Shown piece after piece: positions 61,161 to 64,000 of a stretch of 64,000 bases of DNA. The stretch covers positions 1 to 64,000 of the forward strand of contig URZX01000002.1 of the NCBI GenBank assembly GCA_900552455.1. The letters run 5' to 3'. This DNA is from an uncultured Peptococcaceae bacterium. Lineage in GTDB: Bacteria > Bacillota > Peptococcia > Peptococcales > Peptococcaceae. Numbering within the stretch: the stretch's first letter is position 1; each line of letters opens with the position of its first letter. The notes below the pieces were generated by a model. That model was given only the letters and a program-made list of their open reading frames with translations, made no database searches and had not been told where the DNA came from. A program made the translations under genes and the position numbers.

Positions 61161-61946
61161 TTACTTCTTTGTGTCGGCCAACGAAAGATAGAATCGATCC
61201 TTGTGCTTGAACACATCCACATTGGCGCCATAGAAATCTGAGAGATTGTCATACTGGATCATATCATCGATATCGCCCTGGGAATGCACCTGGCCATCCT
61301 TGAGAAGGAGCGCTTTGCCGAAAACCGGCAAGATCTCGTCGGTGTTATGGGTGACGAGGATGAAGGTGATGTTGCCTTCGGCGAGCTCATTGATGGTGAT
61401 CTCCATGTCGTGGCGGGCAAAAATATCGAGGCCGTTGAAGGCTTCGTCGAAGATGATGATGTCAGGATGGTTCATCAGCGCGCGGCCGATGAGCACCTTC
61501 TGCTTTTCGCCCTGGCTGAGCATGCCGTATTTGCGCTCGGCGAGGTGGCGGATCTTGAGCAGATCGAGGATCTCGTTCGCACGGGCGATGTCGTCGTCGT
61601 CCACCTTTTCCCAAAGGCCGAGGGAAGCAAATTTGCCGGAAAGGACGATGTGCAGCGGATAGTCGTTGGTCGGGATGAACTGGCTGAGGGCAGAACTCAC
61701 CCAACCGATGCGCTTGCGCAGCTCGATGATGGAGGAATGGCCAAATTCAAACTCAAGCACCTTGACATGGCCCTGCGACGGGAAAATATAGCCATTGACC
61801 ATGTTCAGCGTGGTGGTTTTGCCGCTGCCGTTCGGGCCAAGGATGACCCAGTGTTCGCCGCGATTCACATGCCAGTTGATGTCTTTGAGGATGTAGTTTC
61901 CGTTTCTGATATAGGATACGTTGTCTAAGCTGATGATCTCTTCCAT
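61161..61946 (-). CDS. ABC-type ATP-binding protein (YlmA/ModF-like)
   Basis: 261 residues with Walker A GPNGSGKTT, signature LSQGEKQKVLIGRAL, Walker B IIIFDEAFNGLD and the switch His in VTHNTDE. It is soluble, and no permease or binding protein is nearby. Stand-alone proteins of this YlmA/ModF type have no firm function. It starts 3 bp after gpsA with AGGAGG ahead. Confidence 0.87.
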   Translation of the reverse strand: MEEIISLDNVSYIRNGNYILKDINWHVNRGEHWVILGPNGSGKTTTLNMVNGYIFPSQGHVKVLEFEFGHSSIIELRKRIGWVSSALSQFIPTNDYPLHIVLSGKFASLGLWEKVDDDDIARANEILDLLKIRHLAERKYGMLSQGEKQKVLIGRALMNHPDIIIFDEAFNGLDIFARHDMEITINELAEGNITFILVTHNTDEILPVFGKALLLKDGQVHSQGDIDDMIQYDNLSDFYGANVDVFKHKDRFYLSLADTKK

Positions 61947-61949
61947 AGA

Positions 61950-62978
61950 TCACGCCTCCTCGTTCTTTTCAAAATCGTCGTGCTCCCCTTTTTTCTCACG
62001 CGTCATCAGGGCGCGGGTACATTCGCCAACATCGGCGCCTTCAAAAAGCACGCTGTAAATCTGATCGAGGATCGGCATTTCGATGTGTTTTTCTTCGGCG
62101 AGGGCATGGGCAGCTTTGGTGGTGGAAACGCCTTCGACGACCATGCCCATGTTCTCGAGAACGTAATCCAGACTTTTCCCCTGACCGAGCATGATGCCGG
62201 CACGGCGATTGCGGCTGTGCTCAGACGTGCAGGTGACGAACAGATCGCCAACGCCGGTGAGCCCAAGAAAGGTGTACGGCTCTGCGCCGAGGGCGACGCC
62301 AAGGCGGGTGATCTCAGCGAGGCCACGGGTCATGAGCGCAGCGCGGGCGTTGTCGCCGTAGCCGAGCCCGATGGTCATACCGATGGCAAGGGCGATGATG
62401 TTCTTGAGCGCGCCGCCGAGCTCAACACCGACGACGTCTTTGCCGGTGTAGACGCGAACGTTGTCGTTCATGAAAATGGTCTGCACGCCCTCTGCTGCTT
62501 CCTGATTGCGGCTGGCTGCGACGAGGGCAGTCGGCATATTGCGGCCAAATTCCTCGGCGTGGCTTGGCCCGTAGAGGACAACGTAACGATCGAGAACCGC
62601 TTCGCCGAGAACGTCGGCGTAAACCTCGTGGACGCATTTTCCGGTGGCGGTTTCAATGCCCTTGGCGACGTTGATGAGCACGCCCTCGGCACAGGCAAAC
62701 TCGTCGCGATGCGCTGTCAGAAGTCCGCGCTGACTCTGCGTTGGAACGCCGATGAGGAGATAGTCGAAGGCTTCTGGCTCTGGCCAGTCGCTGGTGACAG
62801 AAAGCGTCGGATGCAGCGGCACACCCGGCAGATATTTTTTATTTTCACGGCTTTCGGCAATTTGTTGCATCTGCTCTTTGTTGCGTCCCCAGAGAGTGAC
62901 GCTGTTGCCATTGAAGGCGAGCACCTGAGCCAGCGCTGTGCCCCAGCTGCCGGCGCCGTAAACTGCTACTTTTGCCAT
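61950..62978 (-). CDS. gpsA: Glycerol-3-phosphate dehydrogenase [NAD(P)+]
   Basis: 342 residues: Rossmann start VAVYGAGSWGTALAQVL, then VLYGPSHAEEFG, GGALKNIIALAIGMTIGLGYGDNARAAL (catalytic Lys, abbreviated). It makes sn-glycerol-3-phosphate for phospholipids. ATG 62978 is preferred over a TTG 9 bases earlier because GGAG is 9 bases ahead of it. The stop of plsY lies just before. Confidence 0.95.
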   Translation of the reverse strand: MAKVAVYGAGSWGTALAQVLAFNGNSVTLWGRNKEQMQQIAESRENKKYLPGVPLHPTLSVTSDWPEPEAFDYLLIGVPTQSQRGLLTAHRDEFACAEGVLINVAKGIETATGKCVHEVYADVLGEAVLDRYVVLYGPSHAEEFGRNMPTALVAASRNQEAAEGVQTIFMNDNVRVYTGKDVVGVELGGALKNIIALAIGMTIGLGYGDNARAALMTRGLAEITRLGVALGAEPYTFLGLTGVGDLFVTCTSEHSRNRRAGIMLGQGKSLDYVLENMGMVVEGVSTTKAAHALAEEKHIEMPILDQIYSVLFEGADVGECTRALMTREKKGEHDDFEKNEEA

Positions 62979-62983
62979 TTTGG

Positions 62984-63589
62984 TCAACTCCTTTTCTGAC
63001 CGATCTTATTTTCTGTTCCGTTCAAAAGGCGCTTGATGTTCCCGCGGTGCAGCCAGATCACATAGATGAGGCCGCAAACGATGACGCCGATGACAACAGG
63101 CGGCTGTCCTTCAAAATAAAGCAGGAAGGGCGCGATGATGGCGACGGTGAGGGAGCCGAGGGACATGTACTTGGTGATGCCAACGATGATGCCCAGGATC
63201 ACCAGCAGGATCGCCAGCGTGATCGGCGATACATAGAGCAGCGCGCCACCGGCGGTGGCGATGCCTTTGCCGCCCTTGAAATGCAGCATCCAGCTTTTCG
63301 AATGGCCGACGATGGCGACAACGAAGCCGATCATCATCCCGAGCTCGCCGCCGAGGTGGTAGCCGATCATGGCGGAAAAATACCCCTTGGCACCGTCTAA
63401 AATGAGCACGAGCGAGGCCCATTTGATGCCGAGCACGCGCCAGACATTGGTGAAGCCGGGATTGCCGCTTCCTTTTTCGAGGATGTTGACGCCGCGCAGG
63501 CGGGCGATCATCCAGCCAAAGGAAAGCGAGCCCAGAAAATAAGCAGCAATGATGATGATAATAATGTTCAAAACGGAGACCTGCTCCAT
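62984..63589 (-). CDS. plsY: PlsY acyl-phosphate:glycerol-3-phosphate acyltransferase
   Basis: 201 residues with several membrane segments and the PlsY motifs [28 protein letters not shown] and [17 protein letters not shown]. It makes lysophosphatidic acid and uses the product of gpsA next to it. Confidence 0.95.
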   Translation of the reverse strand: MEQVSVLNIIIIIIAAYFLGSLSFGWMIARLRGVNILEKGSGNPGFTNVWRVLGIKWASLVLILDGAKGYFSAMIGYHLGGELGMMIGFVVAIVGHSKSWMLHFKGGKGIATAGGALLYVSPITLAILLVILGIIVGITKYMSLGSLTVAIIAPFLLYFEGQPPVVIGVIVCGLIYVIWLHRGNIKRLLNGTENKIGQKRS

Positions 63590-63592
63590 GAT

Positions 63593-64000
63593 TTATCCCT
63601 CTTTTTTATTCCGAAGTTCCAGGCGGATCGTTGTGCCTTCAAAGGCGAAATGCTTGCGGATGCAGTTCTCAAGATATCTCAGATAGGAGAAATGCATGAG
63701 CTCGGCATCGTTGACAAAAAGCGCAAAAGTCGGCGGCGCCACATCCACCTGGGTCGCATAGAAAATTTTCAACCGCTTGCCCTTATCGGTCGGCGGCGGA
63801 TTTTTCAGCACAGCGTCGCGCACGATCTCGTTGACAAGGCTCGTCGGTAGACGCATGAGACGCGTTTCAGCGACAGCCTTGACGATGTCAATGATACGCC
63901 CGACGCGCTGGCCGGTCAAGGCAGAAACGAAAATGATCGGCGCGTAGCTCATAAACAGGAGCTGGCTTTTGATCTTTTCGGTGTAGGTCTTCATGGTCTT
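63593..64000 (-). CDS. der: Der (EngA) ribosome-assembly GTPase, C-terminal part only
   Basis: The frame enters from the right edge. It shows the end of the second GTPase domain (PIIFVSALTGQRVGRIID) and the KH-like C-terminal domain (NPPPTDKGKRLKIFYATQ; RYLENCIRKHFAFEGTTIRLELRNKKEG abbreviated). Der acts in 50S subunit maturation. The order der-plsY-gpsA is common in Bacillota. Confidence 0.94.
   Translation of the reverse strand, partial: KTMKTYTEKIKSQLLFMSYAPIIFVSALTGQRVGRIIDIVKAVAETRLMRLPTSLVNEIVRDAVLKNPPPTDKGKRLKIFYATQVDVAPPTFALFVNDAELMHFSYLRYLENCIRKHFAFEGTTIRLELRNKKEG

Overview
The window looks like chromosome from an anaerobic member of the Bacillota. The evidence is the ylm/sepF cell-division cluster, ScpA/ScpB, T-box leaders ahead of ileS and leuA, the order der-plsY-gpsA, an SLH-anchored surface protein, oxygen-sensitive [FeFe]-hydrogenase proteins and strong GGAGG ribosome binding sites. 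SLH proteins together with the large DUF445 protein would fit the Negativicutes, but I cannot settle the family. Almost all genes lie on the minus strand; the exceptions are tmRNA and the hydrogenase operon. Long open frames on the opposite strand are mostly shadows caused by high GC at third codon positions.

Region 1 (1-8.5 kb) is the most striking. A giant SLH-anchored, BspA-like surface protein (C-terminus beyond the window) lies 59 bp downstream of a five-repeat zinc-ribbon protein. Ahead of that pair is a 281-bp segment bounded by perfect 20-bp inverted repeats. It carries a strong extended -10 promoter and two terminators, and a tyrosine recombinase gene abuts it. This has the architecture of an invertible promoter switch. 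In the orientation given, the promoter points away from the surface-protein genes (predicted OFF).

Region 2 (8.6-22.1 kb) is housekeeping: a glcD/glcF-type 2-hydroxyacid oxidase pair, two pseudouridine synthases, CCA-adding enzyme, SbcCD and a 1100-residue DUF445 protein. tmRNA follows at 22.2 kb. Region 3 (23.6-28.3 kb) is a plus-strand operon of a group-B-like [FeFe] hydrogenase, a thioredoxin-fold [2Fe-2S] protein, a PAS-containing sensory-type hydrogenase and a PP2C/SpoIIE phosphatase.

Region 4 (28.4-37.6 kb) is visibly more AT-rich and looks acquired: two Old Yellow Enzyme/dienoyl-CoA-reductase-like flavoproteins, three amidohydrolase-fold paralogues lacking the usual metal ligands, a DASS-type transporter and a LysR regulator with a dyad in the operon promoter. 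Region 5 (37.7-46 kb) holds ileS with its T-box, the hlyD-yggS-sepF-yggT-ylmH cluster, a LUD-domain protein and an iron-dependent alcohol dehydrogenase.

Region 6 (46-52.2 kb) is a drug-response neighbourhood: tandem Bcr/CflA-type MFS exporters (one frameshifted, one with a terminator in its leader), a LysR regulator, and an operon of an OYE-type reductase, a cysteine-rich protein and a chloramphenicol acetyltransferase preceded by a 12-codon leader peptide and competing hairpins. Region 7 (52.2-64 kb) holds leuACDB under a Leu T-box, a GNAT toxin-antitoxin pair, scpA-scpB-glmS, and der-plsY-gpsA followed by an ABC ATPase.
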